Shown here piece after piece: positions 53,281-63,816 of a stretch of 64,000 nucleotides of DNA. The position numbers and the translations under genes were made by a program. The stretch spans positions 910,406 to 974,405 of the forward strand of contig QXCR01000002.1 in NCBI GenBank assembly GCA_004380135.1, read 5' to 3'. The stretch is from Stemphylium vesicarium (lineage: Eukaryota; Ascomycota; Dothideomycetes; Pleosporales; Pleosporaceae). Positions within the stretch are counted from its first letter, which is position 1. Each line of letters opens with the position of its first letter. The notes beneath the pieces were generated by a model. It did not search any database and was not told the DNA's origin. It was given only the letters and a program-made list of their open reading frames with translations.

Positions 53281-53915
53281 GGGGTTAGGATGACGAAGAG
53301 GTTAGGTGGAGAGTTGAGGTGGATAGGATTCGCTGTTATGCCACGATTATTAAATGAGTATTGTGTTAAACTTAGTCTTTGACATATGATACCAAGTCTT
53401 TTCTTTTTCCCAATCTCTTCTGACCTTTCAACCTCCACTCAATTCCATCATGCCTGCCATCATCGTTCCCGCTCTCACTCTTGACACAATCCCTAGGCGT
53501 TTAAAATGCACGAATCTCATCACGAGCCTCCAAACCGCTTCTCCCTTTGCGTCTACAAACTCGCCCAGGGCCATGGGGTACAAGCTGAATCCATCTTGGG
53601 ATTGGACAATAGGTGGCAAGCCATGCAGCTGTTGCAGCAAGAAAGGCCAGCATCCCTAATTAAATGGATAGCTTCCTGGCGACTGGTCAAAGGAAATTGA
53701 GTTGTGTTGTCCACGATTGGGAGGTTAGGTTGTGGTAAGAGTGGGCCTGGTGGAGAGGGATTGATGGGCGCGCTGCTGTTTGTGGCAAGGGTTTGTAAAG
53801 ATGCCAATATCGAGTAGAGTTTGACAATTGAATCTATCATCTTGGAGTTCGCGGCTGGGGCTTTTTCAGCCGTTTCTTGTTGCTTCGGAACTGCTTGCTA
53901 TGGCTTCAGAGTTTC
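53281..53915. other. Intergenic between convergent genes, with a possible 64-residue ORF
   Basis: Holds the 3' flanks of dpp4 and the aquaporin gene. An ATG-led frame at 53506-53700 (starting MHESHHEPPNRFSLCVYKLA, 64 residues) has a plausible composition, but nothing else supports it. Confidence 0.4.
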
Positions 53916-55184
53916 TCACGTGTCCTCGCGTTTACTCTCTGCACGCGATTTCATCTTCCGCCTCAGTTCCGCGCCCGAACTCTCCTGGCCTTTGGAAGCA
54001 GAAGACGTCTGAGTATCCTCTTTCCCCAGCCCCATCCCGGAACCCGTCGTCCGTCTCAAACTCGTATTCGTAGCCTGCTGCTGCAAGTCGGCATCATTCG
54101 TAGTCGCATGCCTCGAGTCAGGTTTATTAGTCACATCAGCCACTCGCCCAGCGACATCGCGGATCGTCTCGCCAACTTTAGTCTCATAGTCGTCGACGTC
54201 GGGGTTCACGGTCCAGTACTCTAACTTGCGAATGAGTTGGTAGAAGGCGGTTGCGAGGAGGGCGCCGAGGGCGGGGCCGAGCCAGTAGATCCAATGGTAG
54301 GAGGGGAAGGAGCCGAGGACGACGCAGACGGCGAAGGCACGCGCTGGATTGATACCGGCGCCTGTGTAAGTTGTTGCACTTGGGGGTGGATGTTAGTAAT
54401 CTCAGGCATCGTAGCTGGGGGATGGTATGGGAACGCACAAGAGCACGCAAGCGAACACTGCCAACCCGATACCAACAGGTGCGATAAAAGTAGCCTTGTG
54501 CTTTTCCGTCGCGAGCATGAACACGGAAAGTACCACTTGCGCCGTGATGAACATCTCAATGAACAAGCCCTGCGAGACTGACGTCGAGTCACCTAACTTC
54601 ACAGCTGCCAGCGATCCCGGTGGTAACAGTCCATACGCAATAGCGCTCGCCAATATTGATCCCACAAGCTGGCTGAAAACATCAAGGAAGCCGTCAAGTG
54701 GCTCTACAGCCCGTACCATCATCAAAGCCATGGTAACAGCGGGATTGAATAACCCACCACTGATACGAAAAAAGGTCCATGCATTTACCGTGACAGCTAC
54801 ACCCCACACCACGGCGATGACAAGCACTTTTGCGGGATCAGCAGAAGCCTCGCCCCCCTCGTACTGCAGTTCCATGGCCGGATCGTTAATGATGGTTGAG
54901 TTACCCCCGAGACCGATGAGCATGAAGAGGAACGTGCCTGCGAACTCTGAGAGCATAGCGATGGACCGGTTGCGGATTGGAAGGGGGACCTTTTCGCGGA
55001 ATTGGTCGAGCAGGTAGATGTTGCCTTTGCTTGTGGTGACGGAGAGATCTCGGTTGCCTTCCGAGTTGTGGACGGGGAGGACGGGGAGTCGCATTCCACG
55101 GATCTTGCGGCGCCATAGGGGGAGTGCGGGTTGGGCTTCGTGGTGATTGCTATCTTTCGGGTCGCTTGCGCTGGTCGAGGACAT
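53916..55184 (-). CDS. Aquaporin/MIP channel, 402 residues, two exons
   Basis: Water or small-solute channel of the plasma or an internal membrane. Exons on the minus strand: 55184-54439 and 54378-53916. The 60-nt intron has GTGCGT, a TACTAAC branch and an AAG end. A hydrophilic N-terminus of about 75 residues precedes six membrane helices. The two pore half-helices carry NPA at residues 147-149 (GGLFNPAVT) and 259-261 (GAGINPARAF). After the second NPA the residue following Arg is Ala and not the Asp of glycerol facilitators, which favours an orthodox-type pore. The C-terminal tail (about 100 residues from YWTVNPDVDD) is polar and basic. The long termini are common in fungal members. Convergent with dpp4. 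Confidence 0.9.
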
Positions 55185-55793
55185 GGTGGGTTGATGGTGT
55201 GGAGTGCGAGGTGTTGCTCATATGCAATTTCACGATGATTGCGGGAATGGTCGGGTTCGTAGTGTTGCTGTTGTCGAAACTTGCGGTGAACCTGCAGGAA
55301 CAGATCCCGTTTTATGGAAGGTATCTTTCCGTGAGCATTCTAGAGCGAGTGAAATGGGTTTCAAGAATACTCACTCCCAACGCGTTGCGATAGTATCATT
55401 CAGGCGCCCTGTTGTCGTCACCCGGCGCCGGTGAACCAAATCCCCACATCTCGAACGTCCGGGGTAGTGATAGGGAAATCAGCCCCGTCATATTTCGCAC
55501 GGCGCAAAACTCCGCTCCTGTAGCACAGTTGGGATGTGACATCATTCTTACATATGTTGACCTCGCTAACCGTCGATCCTCGCATCGCGACTACCCAGTA
55601 ACCCCAACAACAGGGACAAAGAAGTCGATACATGGAACCCCAATGTGTAATGAAATCTTTTTTTACAAATAATAATCTCGCCCGAAGAGAGCCAACACCA
55701 AAACGCCTTGCTAATCACAGTTTCAATTTTTCGAAGCCTCAAGTATTGACCGTGATTCAGTATCCCCAGCCCACGCCGCAGAAGGCCAGTGCG
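55185..55793. other. Intergenic, 0.6 kb
   Basis: Upstream of the aquaporin and downstream of the 56276 gene. No supported feature. Confidence 0.55.
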
Positions 55794-56276
55794 TCACACA
55801 TTCTTCCATCCTCCTAGGCCGAGCCAGTGCTTGTACCACAATAGATCCCCCTCAGTCTCATCGAGAAATAGCTCCTGCTTATAGGTTCTAGCTTGCATCT
55901 CTCTATCCAATTTGAAAGTCGTGGAAGGCGCAGCCTCGCTTGGCTTCTCAACGGCGGGGGGGGAAGACGACGCTGGGGTCGAAGGCGTCTCAGAATAGAA
56001 AGCGCCTTTAAACGGCGAAGAGAGCGTCTGGATTTGATGCTCCTGGTTCTTGCGGTAGTCTTGCCATGCTGTGCGGGCGTTGACGGCAGCGGGGATCACT
56101 GTTGGTGATGTGGCCTGGAACTTTGCGTCTCTGTTAACCGTAAGTTTGTCAGAATCCAAGGGATGGACTACCTTTGTCTCGAAAACCCTGTTAGTGCTAA
56201 TTACAGACTTTAGATTCGCGCTGTGAAAGCTGCGCTTTTGGAGGGTGGAGGCGCAGAGGGCTCGTGCGGGCAACAT
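55794..56276 (-). CDS. Probable mitochondrial hypothetical protein, 160 residues
   Basis: I start at the ATG at 56276 (MLPARALCASTLQKRSFHSA), which gives a basic, Ser/Arg-rich amphipathic N-terminus with an RSFHSA cleavage-like site, typical of a mitochondrial presequence. The longer open frame up to 56411 adds 45 residues of poor quality. The mature part has ARTAWQDYRKNQEHQIQTL, a Ser/Pro/Ala-rich linker, and a conserved-looking end (LLWYKHWLGLGGWKNV). A 41-nt intron-like segment exists inside, but removing it destroys the frame, so I keep one exon. I do not recognise the family. Mitochondrial location is inference from the presequence. Confidence 0.6.
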   Translation of the reverse strand: MLPARALCASTLQKRSFHSANLKSVISTNRVFETKVVHPLDSDKLTVNRDAKFQATSPTVIPAAVNARTAWQDYRKNQEHQIQTLSSPFKGAFYSETPSTPASSSPPAVEKPSEAAPSTTFKLDREMQARTYKQELFLDETEGDLLWYKHWLGLGGWKNV

Positions 56277-56806
56277 TCTGGAAATTGTCCTGGTCGAAGT
56301 CGGGGTGTCGGTGTACTTTGTGAGATTTGTTGGGAGTAAGAGAGCAGTGGATGCCCTTTTCGTTGTAGGAAAGAGAGATGGGGTCGTGCTTGGAAAGTGG
56401 ACGATAATCACGCGTTATCAGTGTAACGATGGAACGAGAAGTGCATAGTGGAGAACAGGGGTAGTCACACCCTGTGGTATTCGCCAAACTGAGGGAGGAA
56501 AGCGTGGAATAACCATTCAAAAGCGAGAGCATGCTGATGACACGGAAGACAAGACCCTGGTATGACGGAAGTTATCGCTCATAATCGCACCCGGGCCAAG
56601 ATCACGCACTGTGTAAGTGGCCAGTACTACCATGAGCCTTGTTCCGCCAGCAGTTCAGTCGTTGAAAGGGCAATTATATCTGGCCCGCAACACGACTTGA
56701 GATAAGTGAAAGTATGGTACAGTTTCCCCTTTCGACTTGGTAATCTCGTAATCTCTACAATACTCCGCGCGATGTGATGATTGGCTCTCGCAGACGATTA
56801 GGACTC
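56277..56806. other. Intergenic, 0.5 kb
   Basis: Upstream flank of the mitochondrial-protein gene and 3' flank of the F-box-like gene, both on the minus strand. Nothing else is supported. Confidence 0.5.
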
Positions 56807-57855
56807 TCAGACTTCTTTCAACGTTTGTTCCGTGGGCTCCTTCTTAAGCAGTCCATTACTGTGCGTAACTTCAATGCGACTAATACACCACTTCTTCGGG
56901 CCGTAGGAACACTCTTCCTTGAAGAATTTCCAGTGCCAATGAAGAGGGTCATTTTCATTTTCGAAGTCGAGATCTAGGGTTTTTGTATTCACTCGGCTGC
57001 CGGGCGGAGGACCAGATGAAAGGTTGTAGAGCTTCAAGAAGTAGTTGTCTGTACATTGCATGCGATCTCTCGATTCTGAGGTCATGGGGACTGCACTATG
57101 GGGTGGACGAAGCGTGGGGCCGTTATATGGTTGGATAGCAATCATCTTTGCGACCTTTTGGCTCCAGAGCCAAGCGATTCGGTGTGCCCAATGTCGACGC
57201 AGGTCGGGATCTGGATCTGGAAATGATTCAATGTCGAATTCACTGAGGTAGTGATTTGGTTCGATGGTGAGGCAGTCGAGTTGGAAGCCGGTGTGAAAGA
57301 GCTGGCGCATATTTGAGAGGAGATGGTGCTGTAGACCCTCCTGATCCTCGCACCAACATGATATCTGCAGGTAGCGTACAGCGGCAATATGTTCGCTGCT
57401 CAGGCCCCCACGGCTGCAAATGCCGTGGATTGTGCAGTCGGCCGGACTGCGGGTTGCTAGCGGTCGTGGTTTTGCGTGTTCTTCCTGTTCGCTCTTCAAC
57501 ACACCGGGTGGTATGATAGGCTCCCCGACACCAGTAAGCCCTACACCATCGAAGTATTGTCCTCTGTCTTTCGGGGATCTACATTCCATCGAATGTTGGC
57601 GAAGGCAATGACTCTAGCCTCAATATAGAATTGGCGGCAGGTAAGGAGAGGCAGAGCTGCGCGCGCATTCTACGGTGGCAATCGGGACTGGCCGTCATCG
57701 TAGAAGACATATTCGTAGACGATATCTCGAAGCTCACGGGACAGGGCAAAGAAGTCACTGGGCTGATCGATGGTGAAGGGCAGAGCTGCAGGGTCGACAG
57801 TAGTGGATCGGGGGGTAGATACTACGGGAGCTTGCTGAGTCTCACACGAAGCCAT
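56807..57855 (-). pseudogene. F-box-like (2EXR-type) protein gene with TAG and frameshift
   Basis: Minus-strand ATG 57855 opens MASCETQQAPVVSTPRST. Residues about 34-52 (FFALSRELRDIVYEYVFYD) match the LPxELRxxIYEYVL start of a large fungal F-box-like family. TAG 57672-57670 cuts the frame after PP. The same frame then gives LPLLTCRQFYIEARVIAF, the expected next family motif, so the stop lies inside conserved sequence. Near 57590 the reading shifts to another frame that is coherent to the end at 56807 (AVRYLQISCWCEDQEGL, HRIAWLWSQKVAKMIAIQ). I could not find an intron that fixes both defects. It is either a pseudogene or a gene with a sequence error and an unusual intron. The family usually acts as substrate receptors or defence-related variable proteins, but that is not shown here. 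Confidence 0.55.
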
Positions 57856-58399
57856 GTTGAATGTAAATGTCGCCAATGAGAAAAGACGAGAACGCAATAA
57901 ACACTGTAAGCTCCATGGCGAGATCAAACAGTCATTAAACATCTGAAAATAACGATGATGCAGACCACCCCCCCTCAAGGTAAGCATGTGGGAAGGAAGC
58001 GATGAGGAAGGCAGTCATGCGGAGGAAGTGAGTTCTGATTGGCCAGACGCACGGACTGTCGTAAAGTCAAGCTCCATGGTAACTTCGCCGCATATCACCT
58101 TGTCAAGCAACGCGAAGACGCGCCCACGCTCTTTTCCACGGCGCCCTCCATACATCCGGAGTCAACCTTAATTTCGCCTGCAACCCCCCCGAAAGTCACC
58201 GCTTCGTTGCCTTGGGACACGACCGCCGAACCGCTCGCTATCACCGTTGACAAGCACTCGCGGAGTCTATCGCACAGCTCTCGCATCCTCGGTCTAGGAG
58301 CAGGAAGAAAGGCGCAAATATCCCACCCTTGGGACCGCGAAATCTTGAATTCAGAGACCCCGCGCTCTAAACCCGCCCCTACATCTCCAAACCCTCACA
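57856..58399. promoter_or_regulatory. Divergent intergenic region between the F-box-like gene and LSM8
   Basis: This 544-base region must contain promoters for both directions. No specific motif could be assigned with confidence. Confidence 0.4.
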
Positions 58400-58756
58400 A
58401 TGGCACTAAACGCCTACCTAAACAGTACGCTCCCTCCCTCCCTCTCCCCTTCTCCCTGCCACCCCACCAGCTAACACATTCCAGAGCGCGTATCAGTCCT
58501 GACTCTCGATGGCCGCACCATGGTCGGGCTCCTACACTCCTGTGACGGCAGCATGAACCTGGTCCTCCAAGAAGCCATCGAGCGCATCATACGGCCCGTA
58601 GAAGAAGAAATACCGAGCGAGGAGGTCCCACTGGGGCTGTATATTATCCGGGGTGATAGTGTGGCGGTTGTGGGACGCGTGGATGAGGAGGTTGATGGCA
58701 AGATTGATTGGGGGAAGGTGCATGGGGAGGTGCTGGGGGGGACGAGACATACGTGA
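58400..58756 (+). CDS. lsm8: U6 snRNA-associated Sm-like protein LSm8, 98 residues, two exons
   Basis: Subunit of the nuclear LSm2-8 ring that binds the U6 snRNA 3' end and supports splicing. Exon 1 is 58400-58424 (MALNAYLN plus one base), and exon 2 is 58485-58756. The 60-nt intron has GTACGC, a CTAAC branch and TCCAG. The Sm1 motif is RVSVLTLDGRTMVGLLHSCD with MNLVLQEAIER after it. The Sm2 motif is LGLYIIRGDSVAVVGRVDEE, with the RGD(S/N)VAV(V/I)G signature that separates LSm8 from other LSm proteins. Length fits the family (about 95-110). The first exon is too short to be found by simple ORF searching. Confidence 0.95.
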
Positions 58757-59191
58757 GGGATTGGAGATGGAGAATGGAGGTGGATGGGAATATGCGTGTG
58801 GACTTGGGCGTGGTCTGATTCAGAGGAAGGTGGACATACGGATGGGCTAGAGAATGGTTCGGGAGATATCTTTTGTATGGATATACGAGGGCATGATACC
58901 CACGAAGGAAAAGCAGCGATCAAGATAGACAACCGCTGAGTAAATCAGTATGTTTTTAAATTTCGAATTTGCGGGCGCCATACTTTTGTTGGCCTCGCAT
59001 AATCATGCTTTTGACAACACCCTTCATACCTGCCGTCGAAGCGAAAGACGCCATACCCAGACAGCACATCCGGACTCCAAAACAGCGCTCTTGATAACCC
59101 CCCCAAAGACTCCAATCTCATGCACCCATCATCCCAACCGTCTCCCCGCCGCAGTCCATAAACTCAGCCCTAGTAACGACGGTATCCACCC
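58757..59191. other. Intergenic between convergent genes
   Basis: 3' flanks of LSM8 and the PITH gene. No supported feature. Confidence 0.55.
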
Positions 59192-59842
59192 TTACTGAAC
59201 ACTCCTACCCACACCCTGCCCAATCCCCACAATATTCTTATGATCCCCCGGATTCGCCGCAGCCTCATACATCACACTAACAGCCTCCTTATTCAACCGC
59301 ATAAAATCCCCCTTGAACGCCAAATAACTCAATCTCGTCTCCTCCTCCCCACCCCAATTATCCTCAAAGAACAGTGCTAGACACCTCGTAGTCCCAAACT
59401 TTGCGCGCTTAACCCCGATCTCCTGGACCTCGCTCGTCTGGCTGATTTCAAGCACTTGTGTAGGTTCCTTCTCGGCGGCGGTCTCGAAATCGAGCGAATC
59501 TTCGTTGACGAAGACTTTGAGAGTTTTTGGGCAGGACCCGGAAGGGCTGGTGCGCAGGATTATGCTGTGTAGCCGCACTTGGCCTGTGAAGGGGATTGTC
59601 ATGAGGAGTTGCTCGTCGGCGCTGGAGATGAGTTCTGGTGTCGGGTCGAGGCGTTGCGCCCAGGTCTTTTGGCAGATTGCGCGTCCGCTGTTGGATTCAT
59701 CTTCGTTGAGCGTGATGAGTTTGGGGAAGTCGAGTTGCTCGTAGAGGATGTTTTGGAGCGCGGGGGTGATGTCGTCGCTGTGGTCGTGGCCGTCGCCGTG
59801 CGAGTGGTCGTGATGCTCGTCGTGGCAGTGCGAGTGCGACAT
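59192..59842 (-). CDS. PITH-domain protein, 216 residues
   Basis: Single-exon gene for a PITH (proteasome-interacting thioredoxin C-terminal) domain protein, related to PITHD1 and the C-terminal half of TXNL1. The N-terminus is His/Asp-rich (SHCHDEHHDHSHGDGHDH) and may bind metal. The beta-sandwich domain follows: ILYEQLDFPKLITLNED, then DEQLLMTIPFTGQVRLHSI and LFFEDNWGGEEETRLSYLAF. The last motif is the family signature. There is no thioredoxin domain, so it is the PITH-only type. TXNL1 binds the proteasome cap; whether this protein does is not known. Confidence 0.93.
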   Translation of the reverse strand: MSHSHCHDEHHDHSHGDGHDHSDDITPALQNILYEQLDFPKLITLNEDESNSGRAICQKTWAQRLDPTPELISSADEQLLMTIPFTGQVRLHSIILRTSPSGSCPKTLKVFVNEDSLDFETAAEKEPTQVLEISQTSEVQEIGVKRAKFGTTRCLALFFEDNWGGEEETRLSYLAFKGDFMRLNKEAVSVMYEAAANPGDHKNIVGIGQGVGRSVQ

Positions 59843-60278
59843 GTTTGCGCGGGTTGGCCTGTGTTTGTGTTTGGGGAGGGTGTTGATGGTGGGGGCGGGG
59901 TAGCTTGGTCGGAGACGGTAGTTTGTAGGTAGTAGCTTCAGGGTCGTCCTGCAGAGTCGAAATGTTGGTTAGATGGAATGAGGGGAGTGATGCTTTATTC
60001 TGCAGCAGAGATATTGACGTATTGATGCCTGGGCATGTGGAAGGAAAGAGGAACTGAAGCATTCCGAGCAAACACGCCGATGGCAAGGGCGACTCATTGC
60101 GTAAGTTCTGTGCACGTGGTCATGGTATGCATCAGGCCGTGTCATCGCGTCTCAGATAGATGTTTGCAGGTTTCGCTGTGCTAGCAATCATGTAGCATCA
60201 TCAAATCGTCTATGCAGTATCAACAAACAACCCCAACGCCACGCTCTAATGCCGTCTATACGCCAATGATATGCTTTC
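59843..60278. other. Intergenic
   Basis: Lies between two minus-strand genes and contains the PITH-gene promoter and the vps20 3' flank. Nothing further is supported. Confidence 0.5.
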
Positions 60279-61021
60279 TCAAGCCAACATGGGCTGCGAT
60301 GCCTGCTCGGCAGCCCGTTCCCTCGCTCTTCGTGCTGCTCTGTCCTTTGCCATTTGCGCCTTTTCCTCGGGTGTGAATTGGGGTTGTGCGACAGGCGCGT
60401 CCGGGAGGGCTGGGACAGTTCCGTTGACTTCTGCCTCGAGGGCCTCGAGCTCGTCCTCGACTTCGTCTTCATCTTGGTTCGACATTTTGTTTGCGAGCAT
60501 CTCGCTGATTTCCTATTGAACATATGTTAACATGGAAGCGGAAGTCCAGACGATTGGGTCTCAATACCTCTTGATAAGCTCGTGCCTCCTCATTCTCACC
60601 TAGGAGCTTCTCTACATTCTCTATCCCGCCCATCTCCTTGTGAATCTCTTTCAGTACCGCGGTACCTTGCTGCAGACCGTATAAGACATCCTTCTGCACC
60701 AGCGCGAACTCGATGTCGCTCGTCAAGACCTCCAGCTGCGCTAGCTGCGAATCCGTCTTCGATAAGAGGCTTTCTTGGTACTTCTTCCGCCTGAGGGCAA
60801 GTTTCGCTTTATTAGTGTCGCCCTTAGCTAGACACTCCTTTGCGATTTCCTTCTCTCGGTCGGTGAGGACGGTGATACGTTTCTGGTACTGTCGCAGCTT
60901 GTCGCGCTGGTTCTTCATATCGAGAATTGCCCTAACACGTCAGTATTAGCCTACACAAGTACAAAAGCGGCACTGACTTATCCTGAGCCGATATCTTGTT
61001 CGCGCTGCTCGAGTTCCCCAT
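60279..61021 (-). CDS. vps20: ESCRT-III subunit Vps20/CHMP6, 213 residues, three exons
   Basis: Nucleates the ESCRT-III (Snf7) polymer on endosomes during multivesicular-body sorting. Exons on the minus strand: 61021-60978, 60931-60568 and 60512-60279. Introns are 46 nt (GTCAGT, TACTGAC, GTTAG) and 55 nt (GTATTG..AATAG). The first exon gives MGNSSSANKISAQD, with Gly2 in a good N-myristoylation context, as in Vps20. The basic helix 1 (MKNQRDKLRQYQKRI) and helix 2 (KAKLALRRKKYQESLL) form the ESCRT-III hairpin. The acidic C-terminal half (DEDEVEDELEALEAEV) is autoinhibitory in the family. The basic end may contain a MIM. Length matches fungal Vps20. Divergent from rix7. Confidence 0.95.
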
Positions 61022-61341
61022 GTTGTTGCCAACTCCATAAGTTGTGAGGTGCTCATGCGACTTGGCTCCAGTCCGCGTGCAATTGACGTATGCGATCTAG
61101 GGCGGAACCAAGCCCGGCGCTAGTCAACGCGCCGATCTTATCGATAAGCGCCGCGAACTTTTTTGTGGATGTCCATTTCCGCGACAGACATCGCATGCAT
61201 TCAAGGCCCAACAAGCCTTGCGCCTGGTTCTGAACGCCCCGCCGATTACCGTTGTAGTCCGCAGTAGGGAATTGTCACGCAATACGCCCATCTCGCCAGT
61301 CTGATCCAAACCACTCATCGCGTCATTCATTAGCCGGGCCC
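61022..61341. promoter_or_regulatory. Bidirectional promoter region between vps20 and rix7
   Basis: The two start codons are 320 bases apart and face away from each other, so this short region must drive both conserved genes. No specific binding site could be assigned. Confidence 0.5.
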
Positions 61342-63610
61342 ATGGTTTCGAAAGGCCGCCCCAGCTTACAAGCTGGCCTAGACAAGGAGGTCTACCAGGT
61401 TGTGCGAAAATACCTGGACGAGAAAAATGAATCTCCATTGAAATTGCGGCCGTCTACAGTATACGACTACATTCAACGCTCAAACTCTAGTTTGAAGAGG
61501 CGCCCCAAGAAACAGCTCGAAGACTCAATTGACCGCGTAATCGACGTTATACGTGAAGACGAGCAATCCGACGAAGAAGAAGACGAACTCGCAGAAATCG
61601 AGGGCAACTTTGGTGCTATGGATGAGCCGAAGGACCGTTCCAGCGATTGGATGAATCGCCAAATCGTCAACCAGTGGGCTACGCCCACCGCTGCTAATGG
61701 CGAGAAGAGCGAGAAGAGCAAGAAAAGGGATAGTGGAAAGTCCAAGGAAGAGCGCAAAAGTAAGAGACAGAAGAAGGCTGCAGCTCAAGAAAGTAAGATC
61801 GACACCAGTGCCCCTGTGGGCGTTACCCTGGAAGACTTAGGTGGTGTTGAGAAGGTTAAGGAGCAGCTAAAAGAGCACCTGGTCCTACCTCTCCTATGTC
61901 CACAAGAATACGCAAACCGCAAAATTCCGATACCACGTGGTATCCTCCTTCACGGACCCCCAGGTTGCGGTAAGACTGTCATCAGTCGAGCTTTTGCCGC
62001 GGAGCTTGGTGTACCATTCGTCGAAATCCTCGGTCCGTCCGTTGTTTCGGGCATGTCTGGCGAGTCCGAGAAGCAAGTACGAGAGCACTTTGAGAGGGCA
62101 AAAGAGGTTGCGCCGTGTCTCATTTTCATCGACGAAATCGACGTGATTGCGCCTAAACGCGACAGTGCTCAGAGCCAGATGGAGAAGAGGATTGTTGCTC
62201 AGCTACTCATTTCCATGGACAGTCTCGCTATGGAGGGAAATAACGGAAAACCAGTAATCGTTCTAGCGGCCACCAATCGCCAGGACAGTCTAGATCCAGC
62301 GCTTCGACGTGGTGGCCGTTTCGACACTGAGATCAACATGGGTGTGCCAAACGAACAAATGCGAAGATCTATATTGCAAGCACTCACCCGCGAGCCCAAA
62401 CTCGCACCAGATGTCAACTTTGGCACATTAGCCAAGCGAACGGCAGGTTTTGTAGGTGCGGATTTGAAGGATCTCGTCAGCAAAGCAGGAACCTGGTCAA
62501 TGGACCAGTATCGAAGAGCGCTCGAAAAGCAGGCAGCCAGCGCAGAAGGCACCATGGATATTGACAGCGACACGCCCATGAACGCAGATAGTCTTATGAA
62601 TCAGTCTATTCGTCGATTGATCTCACGAGTCAAGGATACAGAGGCCCCAAGACCCGAGGGTTTCGAAGATACGGTTATTTCCATGGAGGCCTTTGAGGCT
62701 GTTCTGCCAACCATCACCCCGTCCTCAAAACGAGAGGGCTTTGCGACCGTGCCTGATACCACATGGCAAGATGTCGGCGCTCTCCAAGGTGTTCGAGAAG
62801 AGCTGGAAATGGCCATCTGCGAACCCATCAAGGACCCAGCCAAGTTCGCCAAATTCGGTATCTCCGCACCAACAGGAGTGCTACTCTGGGGTCCACCAGG
62901 ATGCGGTAAAACGCTGCTAGCAAAGGCCGTTGCAGCCGAATCCAAAGCCAACTTCATCAGCGTGAAAGGTCCAGAGCTATTAAACAAGGTACTTCTTCAT
63001 CTCCCAACATCGCGCATATCACCCAGCTAACCCCGACCCCCAGTACGTCGGAGAATCCGAACGCGCCCTCCGCCAAGTCTTCATGCGCGCGCGCTCCTCA
63101 GTCCCCTGCATAATCTTCTTCGACGAGCTCGACGCCCTTGTCCCCAAACGCTCAACTGAACTGCACGAAGCCTCCGCCCGCGTCGTTAACACGCTGCTAA
63201 CTGAACTCGACGGCCTCTCCATGCGCGAAGGCATCTACCTCATCGCTGCCACCAACCGCCCCGAGATGATCGACGAAGCCATGCTGCGCCCCGGCCGTCT
63301 CGAAACCCTGCTTTACGTCGAACTTCCCAAGCCAAACGAGCGTGTGGATATTCTCAAGGCACTGATTAACCAGCGCGGTGTTATCAGCGCAGATCTTGCT
63401 GAGATTGGGCGCCGGGACGTGTGCAACAACTTTTCTGGTGCCGATTTGGAGAGCTTGCTGAGGAAGGCGGGACAGCATGCGTTGAGGAGGCGAAGTGAGG
63501 TCGTTGAGGAGTTGGATTTCGTGGAGGCGGCTAAGACGGTACGGCCGAGTGTGGGGGATGTGAAGAAATATGAGAAGTTGAGGGAGAGGTTTGAGACGAA
63601 GCTTTTCTAG
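61342..63610 (+). CDS. rix7: Type II AAA-ATPase Rix7/NVL, ribosome biogenesis, 737 residues, two exons
   Basis: Nuclear double-ring ATPase that strips assembly factors from pre-60S ribosomal particles. Exons 61342-62988 and 63044-63610, with a 55-nt intron (GTACTT, GCTAACC, CCCAG). The N-terminal 75 residues form the NVL/Rix7 nucleolin-binding-like helical domain (KEVYQVVRKYLDEKNES), followed by an acidic and then a Lys-rich nuclear-localisation stretch (KSKEERKSKRQKKAA). D1 has Walker A GPPGCGKT at 205-212 and Walker B LIFIDEID near 261. D2 has Walker A GPPGCGKT at 517-524 and Walker B IIFFDELD in exon 2. The second region of homology NRPEMIDEAMLRPGR is intact. Length is close to yeast Rix7 (837) minus linkers. 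Both ATP sites look functional. Confidence 0.95.
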
Positions 63611-63816
63611 GGGGCCGAAAGAGCTGACTTGGATGATTTTTTTCTTTGGGTTGCATGACGTAGCAGAGCTTGATTGTAGGTATCCAGATGATGGAAATTC
63701 GTCAGGATAGTTGCTGTGTTGTTGTTGCCTATGCGTAGCTCAGAAGACACGGCGGTTATTCGTGTGTTCTATCCCACCTGAATGCGAACGGCATCGCATA
63801 TCCAGATCTACCCCTT

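Noticed and set aside
56104..56200. Possible 41-nt intron in the mitochondrial-protein gene
   Set aside because: Removing it shifts the frame into a stop and destroys the coherent C-terminal half.
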